Shown here piece after piece: positions 55,667 through 64,000 of a DNA stretch of 64,000 bases (the stretch's first letter is position 1; each line of letters opens with the position of its first letter). The position numbers were made by a program, and so were the translations under genes. The DNA comes from RPQJ01 sp963731105. GTDB lineage: Bacteria > Pseudomonadota > Gammaproteobacteria > Steroidobacterales > Steroidobacteraceae. Location of the stretch: contig CAVSUM010000010.1 in assembly GCA_963731105.1 (NCBI GenBank), positions 186,001 to 250,000 of the forward strand, in the 5' to 3' direction. The notes below the pieces were generated by a model, which was not told the DNA's origin, searched no databases, and saw nothing but the letters and a program-made list of their open reading frames with translations.

Positions 55667-56558
55667 ATGAACCTCCGCGACCTCCGCTACCTCGTCGCGC
55701 TGGCCGACGAGCGCCACTTCGGCAAGGCGGCCGAACGCTGCTTCGTCAGCCAGCCGACGCTCTCGGCACAGATCCGCAAGCTCGAGGACTACCTCGGCGT
55801 GCCGCTGGTCGAACGCCAGCCCAAGCGCGTCACGCTCACCGAGACCGGCGTCAAGGTGGTCGAGCGCGCGCGCCGGTTGCTGCAGGAGGCTGATGCCATC
55901 GTCGACGTGGCGAAGACCGACCGTGACCCGCTGGCGGGCCAGCTCAAGCTGGCACTGATCCCGACGGTCGGTCCCTACCTGCTGCCGCACATCGTGGGCC
56001 CGCTGCGGCGCGCGGTGCCGCGGCTGAAGCTGATGCTGTACGAGTACCAGACGGCGCCGCTGCTGGAAAAACTGCGCGACGGCGAACTCGACCTCGGCAT
56101 CATCGCGCTGCCGATGCCGACCGAGGGACTCGAGACCGCGGCACTGTACGACGAGCCGTTCACGCTGGCCGTGCCCGCCGGTCATCCACTCGCCGAGCGC
56201 GAGCGGGTACGGCTCGAGGACCTGAAGGACGAGACGCTGCTGCTGCTCGAGGACGGGCACTGCCTGCGCGACCACGCGCTCGAGGTCTGCAGCCGCATCC
56301 GGCTGAACCACGAACAGGATTACCGGGCGACCAGCCTCGAGACGCTGCGACAGATGGTCGCGGCCGGGCACGGCATCACCCTGCTGCCCGAGCTTGCGGC
56401 GGCGACCCCGGTCGGAACGGCACGCGGCCTGCGCATCAAGCCGTTCGGCAAGCCCGCCCCGGTGCGCAGCGATCGGGGCCGTGTGGCGCAAGTCCACGAC
56501 CCGCGGCAAGGCGATCGACGCCGTGACCGCGACCATTCGCGCAACGATGAAAAAATAG
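55667..56558 (+). CDS. oxyR: OxyR peroxide-sensing regulator (one frameshift)
   Basis: About 296 residues after correction. The LysR helix-turn-helix is MNLRDLRYLVALADERHFGK followed by CFVSQPTLSAQIRKLEDYLG. The peroxide-sensing cysteines fit DGHCLRDHALEVC (CxLxDx..C pattern of Cys199/Cys208 in E. coli). An extra G near 56466 shifts the frame before IGAVWRKSTTRGKAID, whose frame ends at TAG 56556-56558. OxyR activates catalase and peroxidase genes. The copper chaperone gene starts 11 bases after that stop. Confidence 0.9.
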
Positions 56559-56569
56559 GAATCCAGGCG

Positions 56570-57034
56570 ATGAGACCATTCACTGCAACGCTGTGCGCGG
56601 CCCTGACACTGGTCGCGATGAGCCTTCCGGCCCGGGCCGGCGACGCGCCGGTCGTGTCCGATGCCTGGGCGCGCGCCACGCCGCCGGGCGTCGACGTCGG
56701 TGCCGCGTACATGGTCATCACGGGCGGCAAGCAAGCCGACCGCCTCGTCGGTGCCAGCAGTCCACGCGCCGCCATGGCCCACCTGCACGTCGTCGACGAG
56801 AAGGACGGCGTGTCGAAGATGCGCGCGGTCGACGCGGTCGCGATCCCGGCCGGCCAGCGTGTGACGCTCGTGCCCAAGTCCACCCACGTCATGCTGATGG
56901 GTCTCGACGGCCCGCTGGTCGCGGGCCAGGCGTTCGTCGTCACGCTGCGCTTCGCGGAGTCGGGCGAGCAGTCGGTCACGGTGACCGTGCGACCGGCGAC
57001 CGCGACGGACGATCACGCCGGGCACGCGCACTAG
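56570..57034 (+). CDS. Periplasmic copper chaperone PCu(A)C
   Basis: This 154-residue protein has a signal peptide (ending SLPARAG). The DUF461/PCu(A)C fold is marked by DAWARATPPGVDVGAAYM, and the copper motif H(M)x10Mx21HxM is visible as MAHLHVVDEKDGVSKM and, further on, HVMLM. The C-terminus has extra His (DDHAGHAH). PCu(A)C delivers Cu(I) to cytochrome oxidase CuA sites in related bacteria. It closely follows oxyR, so peroxide stress may influence it. Confidence 0.9.
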   Translation: MRPFTATLCAALTLVAMSLPARAGDAPVVSDAWARATPPGVDVGAAYMVITGGKQADRLVGASSPRAAMAHLHVVDEKDGVSKMRAVDAVAIPAGQRVTLVPKSTHVMLMGLDGPLVAGQAFVVTLRFAESGEQSVTVTVRPATATDDHAGHAH

Positions 57035-57057
57035 GCGCCCGGCGCAGGGCAGCCGCC

Positions 57058-60049
57058 GTGACGCAGGGAGCGTCGCCGCCCCCGCCGCACCGCCTGCACG
57101 ACGCGGCGATCGAGCAGTTGCTCGCGAGCGGCGAGCGACGCCACGAGCTGATCGCCCTGCTCGGCGCGAGCGGCTACCGCGAACTGAGCGATCTCGCGCG
57201 CCGCGCACGCGACACACGGCGCGGCGGGCCGCCGGTGTACGTGCTGCCCGGCCTGATGGGCTCGCGCATCGGCACGCGCGGTCGCCTGCTCGACGACGTG
57301 ATCTGGCTCGACCTGGTCGAGCTCGCCGCCGGTCACCTGACGCGCCTCGCGCTGCCGCGCGGCGCACGGCTCGCGGCGCTCGGCGTCATGCTGCTCAACG
57401 CGCTCAAGCTGAAGCTGTCGCTGCAGGTGGCAGGCTTCGACGCACGCCTGCACCCGTTCGACTGGCGGCGCAGCGTCGAGGACCTCGCGCGGGAACTGAA
57501 TGCGCGCATCGCCGCCGAAGGTGGCCGCGAGGTGATGCTGGTCGGGCACAGCATGGGCGGCGTAGTGGCGCGCGTCGCGCTCGCCAGCGACCCCGGGCAC
57601 GTGGCGCGAGTGGTGCAGCTCGGCTCGCCCAACCTGGGTTCGTTCGCCCCGGTGCTGGCCCTGCGCGCGGTGTATCCGACGGTGCGCAAGTTGGCCGCAC
57701 TCGACCTGTATCACGACGCCGAGGACCTTGCGCGCATCGTGTTCCGCACGCTTGCCGTCGCTGCACGAGCTGCTGCCCGACCCGGGCCTTGGCGGTGGCT
57801 ACGACCTGTTCGACCCGGCGGCCTGGCCCGACGATGCGCTGCGCCCGGAGCACCAGCTGCTCGCCGATGCGGCCGCCGCCCGCGCACGCTGGCCTGCCGC
57901 CGACCCGCGCTGCCTGCACATCATCGGCGTCCGGCAGGAAACCGTCACGCGCGCGGCGCTGCACGGCGCAGAGTTCCGCTACACGCTGGAGCACGATGGC
58001 GACGGTACGGTACCGCGATCGCTGGCCATGCTGCCGGGGGCGACGCACTGGTTCATCGGCGAGAAGCATGGCGGGTTGCCGAACAACGGCACGGTCATCG
58101 GCGCGGTGGTGGACCTGCTGCGTCACGGCAGCACCGAGCGGCTGCCCGGCACGGCACGGCGCGGAAGGGTGGCGACGCGACGCAGGGTGACCGAGACGAC
58201 GCTGCGGCGGGTCGCGCCGCGCAAGTTGCGCTGGCAGGACCTGTCGCCCGACGCACGGCGGCGCCTGCTTGAGCCGGTGGTATCGCCGGAGTTCCATGGT
58301 TCGGTCGCGCGGTCGACGCTGCAGGCTGCTGCAACGCCGACTGCCGTCCTGAGCGATATCGCGGCACCACGCACAATCGAGCTGCGACTGGTGCACGGCA
58401 GTATCGCCGACGCCAGCGCACGCGCCATCGTGCTCGGCCTGTTCCGCAACGTCGATCCGTCGGGCGCGGCCAACGCAGTCGACGCGCGTCTCGGCGGCCT
58501 CATCCGCCAGGCGGCGCACCGCCGCATGTTCGACGCGAGCCTCGGCCGGGTGACCAGCCTGCCCGTGGCGCGCGGCGCGCTGCTGGCCGACTTCGTGGTG
58601 CTGGCCGGCCTCGGCGACTTCGACGACTTCGGGTCCGAGGCACAGACGCTGGTCGCCGGCAACATCGTGCGACTGCTGGCTGCGGCGGGCGTGCAGGACT
58701 TCGCGACCGTGCTGTTCGGCGCCGGCTCGGGCGTGCCGGTCGCTGCAGCACTCGAGCAGCAGCTCGGCGGTTTCGTCGCCGGGCTCCGCGGCGCCGACGA
58801 TGATCGCGTCGTGCGTCGCATCACGCTGTGCGAGATCGATGCGCGCAAGTACGCCGCACTGCGGCGCGCAGCGGTTGCAACGGCGGCACGGCTGTCGGAC
58901 CCATCGTTGCGCCTGGTGGTGGACGAAGGCGACACATCGCGGCCGGGATCCGCGGCGCGGATCACGCCGACGCGGGCCCGGGCACCGCGCGCCGACCCGG
59001 CCTACCTGGTCATCACGCTGCTCGAGCAGGGTCGCGCGGACTACGAGTGTCGCAGCGCCCTGCTCACCGCGGGTGCGAAGGCGGCGGTGCTGGGCGGCAG
59101 TATGCGCCTGGCGCGCAAGGCGCTGCGCGCGCAACTGGCACGCGCCGAATCCGGGCAGCTTGGACTGCGCGACATGGCACGCTTCGGCGACGGGCTCGCC
59201 CGGTTGCTGCTGCCCGACTCGGTGCGCGACGGACTGGTGGCGATGCGCCGCCGGCCGCTGGTGCTGGTGCACGACGGCGAGGGATCGCGCATCCCGTGGG
59301 AGACACTGCATGTCGGTGACGTGCATCCGGCGCTCGAGGGCGGCATGACGCGTCGTTACGCGAGCGAGTCGCTGACGGTGGCGCGCTGGAGCGAGCAGCG
59401 CGCCCCGGGCACGCCGCTGCAGGTGCTGATGATCGTCGATCCGACGCTCGACCTGCCGGGCGCAGCCGACGAAGGCGCGGCTCTGGCCCGCATGCTGCGC
59501 GCCGGCGGCGCCAGCGTCGAACTGTTGTCCGGCGCGGCCGCCAGCCGCGACGCGACACTGCGGGCATTCGGCTCGGGACGCCACGACGTCCTGCATTTCG
59601 CCGGGCACGGATTCTTCGACGCCGACGACCCGGGCCGCAGCGGCCTGGTGTGCGCCAGCGGCGAAGTGCTGCGCGGCGCGGACGTGACCCGCCTCGGCGA
59701 CCTCCCGGCGCTGGTGTTCTTCAATGCCTGCGAGGCCGCACGCGTGCGCCGGCCTCGTCGCGCACCGGGCGCCCGCCGCCTGTTCGCGTTCCGCCGCTCG
59801 ACCAGCGTCGCCGAGGGATTCCTGGCCGGCGGCGTGGCGAACTTCCTCGGCACGCACTGGCCGGTGGGAGACCAGGCGGCGTTCGCATTCTCGATGAGCT
59901 TCTACCAGCGGCTGCTCGACGGCGCCGCGCTTGGCGACTGCGTGCTGGAGGCGCGCCAACGCGTACTCGCGCTTGGCTCGATCGACTGGGCCGACTACGT
60001 GCTGTACGGCAGCCCGGATTTCCAGGTGGTCCGCCCCGACCACGATTGA
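57058..60049 (+). CDS. Lipase-like / M17-N-like / CHAT protease fusion (one frameshift)
   Basis: About 996 residues after correction of one extra T near 57755. The N-terminal alpha/beta hydrolase has PVYVLPGLMGSRIGTRGRLL and the nucleophile elbow VGHSMGG (Ser165), as in LCAT-like lipases, and continues HDGDGTVPRSLAMLPGATHW, with likely Asp and His. The middle has ELRLVHGSIADASARAIVLG and ADFVVLAGLGDFDDFG, like the M17 peptidase N-terminal domain. The C-terminal CHAT domain has VLHFAGHGFFD (His850), FFNACEAAR (Cys891) and FLGTHWPV. There is no signal peptide. The gene starts 24 bases after the copper chaperone. A caspase-like protease fused to a lipase suggests a regulated effector; its trigger is unknown. 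Confidence 0.85.
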
Positions 60050-60325
60050 CCCGCTGGCGGCACCTGCGGCGGGAACACGAGCATTTCCGGGCCGATTGAC
60101 ATAACAAACCGGGACTTCCGTCACACCGGACGATCGCCTCCATTTTGGAGAATCCCGCCCGCAGCGACAGGAGCGTAGGCCGCACAAGCAACAAGCAAGG
60201 CGGAGCGCACACCGGTCGCAGCGCGGTCAGGCACGAGACGGAGAGCGCCGGAGGGGACGCACGACCGAGCTCGGCAGGGCCAGCATAGAAGCAACGTCAA
60301 TCACCATCAGTTCAAAGGATTCACC

Positions 60326-60826
60326 ATGCATTGCAAGCGTATTGCTCCCCTGGCCGCGGGCGTTTTGGTTGCGCTTTCAGGCGCCGCGCAGGCCGGCACG
60401 GCCTCAACCTCGTTCGGCGTGAGCGCCAGCGTGGCTGCCAACTGCATCGTCGCCGCGACGCCGATCGCCTTCGGCAACTACGACGGCACCGCAGAGGTGG
60501 ACGTCAGCCAGAACCTGTCGGTCCGTTGCACCAGGAACCTGCCCTACACCATCCGGCTGAACGGCGGCCTGGCGAACTCGTTCGCCCCGCGCCAGCTGAC
60601 GAACGGCGGCGACACGCTTGAGTACAACCTGTACACCGACAGCAACCGCGGCACCGTGTGGGGCAACGGCACCAGCGGCTCGACCGTGGCCGGCACCGGC
60701 AACGGCATGGGCATGTCGTCGGCGGTGGCGCACACGATCTACGCGCGACTGTTCAACAGCGCCACGAACCAGCTCGCCCCGGTCGGCGCCTACGCCGACA
60801 CGGTCACCGTCGAGGTCACCTACTGA
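60326..60826 (+). CDS. Spore-coat-U (SCPU) pilin-like protein
   Basis: This 166-residue protein has a signal peptide (ending GAAQA) and a two-cysteine SCPU/CsuA-B fold: SASVAANCIVAATPIAFGNY, LSVRCTRNLPYTIRLNGG, and a C-terminal DTVTVEVTY donor-type strand. It is the major subunit type of archaic chaperone-usher (Csu) pili. AAAGGAT precedes the ATG. The 276-base gap upstream holds the likely operon promoter but no other recognised element. Confidence 0.88.
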   Translation: MHCKRIAPLAAGVLVALSGAAQAGTASTSFGVSASVAANCIVAATPIAFGNYDGTAEVDVSQNLSVRCTRNLPYTIRLNGGLANSFAPRQLTNGGDTLEYNLYTDSNRGTVWGNGTSGSTVAGTGNGMGMSSAVAHTIYARLFNSATNQLAPVGAYADTVTVEVTY

Positions 60827-60846
60827 CGCTCGCCGGGACCTGCGCC

Positions 60847-61578
60847 ATGGCCAATCGTTTCGTCACCCTCGCTCTCGCCGCGCTGGCGGCAGCCGCCTGG
60901 CTGCCGCCAGCGTCGGCCGGGGCGTTCTCGATCTCGCCGCTGCGCGTGGACCTGTCGCGCGCTGCGCCGACGGCAGCGCTGACGGTGCGCAACGAGGACG
61001 AGGCCGAGGTCGTGGTGCAGGTCGAGACGCTGCAGTGGTCGCAGGCGGACGGACAGGACGTCCTCGATCCGACCCGCGACCTGATCGCTTCGCCGGCGGT
61101 GTTCACGCTGCCGGCCAGGGGCTCACAACTGGTGCGCGTCGCGTTGCGGCGCGAGCCGGATGCGCGTCGCGAACTCAGCTACCGGCTGGTGGTGCAGGAA
61201 GTGCCGCCGGCGCCGGGCCCCGACTTCATGGGCCTGCAGGTGGCATTGCGCATGAGCCTGCCAGTGTTCGTCGCCGCGACGGCGCCTTCACCTCCCCGGC
61301 TCGAATGGTCGGCCGCGCGCGAGCCGGACGGCGCGCTCGCGGTTACCGCGCGCAACCTCGGCGACACACACGTTCGGTTGCTGGGCTTCACGGCAGTTCC
61401 CGCAGGCGGTACGACCGGCGCATTCGACCAGCCGGTGGCCACCTACGTACTGCCCGGCCAGGCGCACCGCTGGCGCTTCGGCGACGGTGCCACCGCGGGT
61501 GCCATCGCGCCGCACTACCAGTTGCGCGGTCGCACCGATGCCGGTGAATTCACCGCGGAGCTGCCGATCGCGCAGTAG
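60847..61578 (+). CDS. csuC: Periplasmic pilus chaperone, CsuC type
   Basis: This 243-residue protein has a signal peptide (ending PASAG) and a two-domain immunoglobulin-like chaperone fold: FSISPLRVDLSRAAPTAALTV, PAVFTLPARGSQLVRVALRR and SYRLVVQEVPP. Archaic chaperones donate a strand to SCPU subunits until the usher takes them. The start is 20 bases after the pilin stop, and the usher follows 5 bases later, so these three form one operon. Confidence 0.9.
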   Translation: MANRFVTLALAALAAAAWLPPASAGAFSISPLRVDLSRAAPTAALTVRNEDEAEVVVQVETLQWSQADGQDVLDPTRDLIASPAVFTLPARGSQLVRVALRREPDARRELSYRLVVQEVPPAPGPDFMGLQVALRMSLPVFVAATAPSPPRLEWSAAREPDGALAVTARNLGDTHVRLLGFTAVPAGGTTGAFDQPVATYVLPGQAHRWRFGDGATAGAIAPHYQLRGRTDAGEFTAELPIAQ

Positions 61579-61583
61579 GCCGC

Positions 61584-63902
61584 ATGAGTCCGAAACTCGC
61601 GCTCGCCATCAGCCTCGCGCTCGCCGCCCCCTTCGCCGGCGCTGCCAGCTACGAGCCGTTCGTCGACGTCGTCGTCGAGCTGCGCATCAACGACCAGCCG
61701 CAGCCGGTGACCCTCGTCGTGCGTCGCGACACGGACGGCACGCTGCTGCTGAGCGCAGCCGACCTGAAGGAGCTGCGCATCAAGGCGCCGGCGCGCGGCA
61801 TGGTGCAGGTGAACGGCCAGCGCTACTATCGCATCGGCGCCGAACTTGGCGCGCAGGTGCGATTCGACGACGCGACGCAGAGCGTGTCGCTGTTGCTGCC
61901 CGCGCAGGCGTTCACCGGAACCCGCTCCGGTTACACCGCCGCCGATGCGCCGCGCGTCACGCCCGCGCGCCCGGGCGGCTTCGTCAACTACGACTTCTTT
62001 CTCGGTCAATCCGGCGACCAGTCGGAAGCCGGCGCGATCTTCGAGGGCGGATTGTTCGGTTCGCACGGCGTGCTGGTGAACAGCGTCGCAATGCGCCGCT
62101 TCGGTGGCCAGATGTCGGGCGTGCGGCTCGACACCACGTGGACCATCGACTTCCCGGACCGCCTGACAACGCTGCGGGTTGGCGACTGGTACACCGCGCC
62201 CGGCTCGTGGGGTCGCTCCGTTCGCTTTGGCGGCGTGCAGTACGGCACCAACTTCAGCACGCAACCCGCGCTCGTCACCACGCCGTTGCTGCAGGCGTCC
62301 GGCGAGGCGGTGGTTCCTTCCACGGTCGACGTCTTCGTCAACGGCCGCCCGGTCTCGAGCCAGGCGGTGCCGCCGGGCCCGTTCACGGTCGAGGGACTGC
62401 CGGCGATCAGCGGCTCCGGTCAGCTGCAGATGGTCGTCACCGACGCCGCCGGCCGCCAGCAGGTCATCTCGCAACCGTACTACTCGAGCACGGCGCTGTT
62501 GCGCGCGGGCCTGAACGAGTACTCCTTCGAGGCGGGCGCAGTGCGCCAGGACTATGGCCAGCGCAGCAGCGCTTACGGCGACGTCGCCGCCGCCGCCACG
62601 TTCCGCCGCGGCATCAGCGACCGCTTCACCGCCGAAGCGCATGCCGAGGGCCGCAGCGGCAACGGACCCCGCGCAGCCGGCATCGGCGGCGCGTGGCAGA
62701 CGGGCGAGCTCGGCGTGGTCACGACCGCCGTCGCCGCGGGCGCTGATCGCGACGGCAGTGGCTGGCTCGGCGGGCTCGGCTTCGAGCGCAACGGCTCGCT
62801 GCTGACCGTATTCGCGCGCGCGCAATACGCCACCGAGTCGTTCGCGCAGCTCGGCACCGACCAGTTCGAGGAGCGGCCGCGCCAGCAGTTTTTCGGCGGC
62901 ATGGGGTTGAACTTCGGGGCCTCCGGCAGCCTGCAGTTCGCCTACGGGCAGCAGGGCTTCTGGGGGGCGCCGAGCGTCGAGACGCTGGGTCTCGGCTACT
63001 CGCTGACTCTGCGCCGGCTCGGCTTCTTCAGCCTGTACGCGACGCACGCCACCGCCGAGGACAGCGACACGGGCCTGCTGTTCAGCTGGACCATGCCGCT
63101 CGGCGAGCGCCGCTCAACCAGCACCTCGATGCGGTACTCGCCGAACGATGGCGGTGAGAACTTCGAGGCAGTCTCCGCGCTGCAGCAGAACCTCGGTGTC
63201 GGCCCGGGCACCGGCTACTCCGTCGAGGTCTCGACCAGCAACGACCTGCGCGGCGGCATCAGCTACCAGGGCCGCGCCGGCGTCGCGAGTGCAGACTACG
63301 CCCGTCGCGACGGCGTGGATGGTGCGCGCGTCGGTGCCGTCGGCGGCGTCGCCATCACGGGCGCGGGCGTCATGCCGGCGCGGCGGCTGGACCGCAGTTT
63401 CGCGGTCGTGCAGGTCGCGGATCTCGAGGGCATACCGGTGATGATCGACAACCAGCTGGTCGGTCGCACCGACGCGAAAGGCCGCGTCCTGGTCACAGAA
63501 CTGCGGCCGTATGATCGCAACTCGATCAGCATTGACCCCACGGCCGTGCCGCTCGACGCGAGGCTCGACACCGACTCGATGAACGTCACGCCGGCCTATC
63601 GCAGCGGCGGACTCGTGCAGTTTCCCGTGAAGCGCGCGCTGGCTGCAACGGTGCGGCTGGTACTGGTCAACGGCCAGCCGGTGCCGTCCGGCGCGAGGGT
63701 CACGCTGGGTGGCGAGACCTTCCCGGTCGCCATGAACGGTCTGCTCTACTTCACCAGCGGCACCGAGCGCTACGACGCCACCGCACGCTGGCACAGCGGT
63801 ACCTGCGCGTTCGCCATCGACCGGCCGCCCAGCAAGGACCCGGTGCCCGATCTCGGCGTGGTGACTTGTCGCGCGGCCAGCCAGGGTGCAGCCAAGCCAT
63901 GA
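61584..63902 (+). CDS. csuD: Fimbrial outer-membrane usher, CsuD type
   Basis: This 772-residue usher is shorter than FimD, as is usual for Csu-type systems. The N-terminal periplasmic domain follows a signal peptide (ending FAGAAS). A barrel and plug region contains FVNGRPVSSQAVPPGPFTVEG and YYSSTALLRAGLNEYSFEAG. The C-terminal domain has MIDNQLVGRTDAKGRVLVTE and a late Cys pair (GTCAFAI, VVTCRA). Its stop overlaps the next ATG (ATGA). Confidence 0.92.
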   Translation: MSPKLALAISLALAAPFAGAASYEPFVDVVVELRINDQPQPVTLVVRRDTDGTLLLSAADLKELRIKAPARGMVQVNGQRYYRIGAELGAQVRFDDATQSVSLLLPAQAFTGTRSGYTAADAPRVTPARPGGFVNYDFFLGQSGDQSEAGAIFEGGLFGSHGVLVNSVAMRRFGGQMSGVRLDTTWTIDFPDRLTTLRVGDWYTAPGSWGRSVRFGGVQYGTNFSTQPALVTTPLLQASGEAVVPSTVDVFVNGRPVSSQAVPPGPFTVEGLPAISGSGQLQMVVTDAAGRQQVISQPYYSSTALLRAGLNEYSFEAGAVRQDYGQRSSAYGDVAAAATFRRGISDRFTAEAHAEGRSGNGPRAAGIGGAWQTGELGVVTTAVAAGADRDGSGWLGGLGFERNGSLLTVFARAQYATESFAQLGTDQFEERPRQQFFGGMGLNFGASGSLQFAYGQQGFWGAPSVETLGLGYSLTLRRLGFFSLYATHATAEDSDTGLLFSWTMPLGERRSTSTSMRYSPNDGGENFEAVSALQQNLGVGPGTGYSVEVSTSNDLRGGISYQGRAGVASADYARRDGVDGARVGAVGGVAITGAGVMPARRLDRSFAVVQVADLEGIPVMIDNQLVGRTDAKGRVLVTELRPYDRNSISIDPTAVPLDARLDTDSMNVTPAYRSGGLVQFPVKRALAATVRLVLVNGQPVPSGARVTLGGETFPVAMNGLLYFTSGTERYDATARWHSGTCAFAIDRPPSKDPVPDLGVVTCRAASQGAAKP

Positions 63903-64000
63903 ACCTCCGGCGCCCACTGGCCGTTGCGCTGGTGAGCGCCTGCGCGGCGTTTGCGCCCGCGAAGTCCATGGCATCGTTTGGCTGTTCGGTGACGGTGGTC
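63899..64000 (+). CDS. Second SCPU-type pilus subunit, cut by window end
   Basis: The visible 34 residues are a signal peptide (MNLRRPLAVALVSACAAFAP) and the start of a mature domain with SFGCSVTVV, which resembles SCPU/CsuE tip-type subunits. The ATG overlaps the usher stop. The rest lies outside the window. Confidence 0.65.
   Translation, partial: MNLRRPLAVALVSACAAFAPAKSMASFGCSVTVV

Noticed and set aside
60050..60325. A riboswitch or small RNA before the pilus operon
   Set aside because: No conserved riboswitch core or terminator-like hairpin could be recognised; only ordinary promoter-sized sequence is visible.

Overview
The window is GC-rich Proteobacterial DNA, very probably from a gammaproteobacterium. 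The order priA, argS, FtsN-like SPOR protein (3.2-8.4 kb) is the gammaproteobacterial arrangement. The 324-residue CysB, YifB/ComM, YajQ, OxyR, OprC-like receptor and CsuA/B-type pilus genes fit that group. Nothing identifies the genus. There are no rRNA, tRNA or CRISPR loci, and no transposase gene was seen.

Layout. 0-3 kb: a partial unknown gene, a PAP2 lipoprotein, and a sigma factor / DUF3619-like / DUF3106 set chained by 1-base overlaps. 3.2-8.4 kb: priA, an EF-hand protein, argS and a SPOR protein. 8.4-13.6 kb (minus strand): an accessory island with a ScyD/E-like remnant, a heavily frameshifted nSTAND-TPR gene and, overlapping it, a SIR2-TIR gene. 13.8-15.6 kb: a membrane protein and cysteine synthase. 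15.7-22.5 kb: a SpvB/RHS polymorphic toxin with small downstream genes that look like immunity genes. 22.6-25.2 kb: comM/yifB and cysB. 25.4-32.9 kb: DUF2946, a copper-receptor-like TonB protein, two ABC exporters and a tyrosine phosphatase. 32.8-45.4 kb: mostly housekeeping and metabolic genes (hydrolase, VOC, SDR, HerA-like ATPase, YajQ, FecA-like receptor behind a Fur-box-like site, desaturase, nitroreductase) and a TIR-TPR protein.

45.4-53.4 kb (minus strand) is a bidirectional, NAD-linked [NiFe]-hydrogenase operon with a doubled diaphorase module: hoxF1-hoxU1-hoxF2-hoxU2-hoxY-hoxH-hoxW. Most junctions are ATGA or GTGA overlaps, and a long palindrome forms the 3' end of hoxU1. 53.5-57 kb holds a TerB-like protein, a 2-hydroxyacid dehydrogenase, a Nudix hydrolase, oxyR and a PCu(A)C copper chaperone. 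57-60 kb is one very large lipase / M17-N-like / CHAT protease fusion. From 60.3 kb to the edge is a chaperone-usher spore-coat-U pilus operon, cut by the window end.

About a dozen otherwise intact genes, including priA and oxyR, are broken by a single one-base indel, nearly always one extra base. That pattern suggests a consensus-sequence error rather than real mutation. The nSTAND gene carries far more indels than its surroundings and may be truly decayed. The strongest candidates for an undescribed system are the SIR2-TIR + nSTAND pair, the lipase-M17N-CHAT fusion and the doubled HoxFU module.
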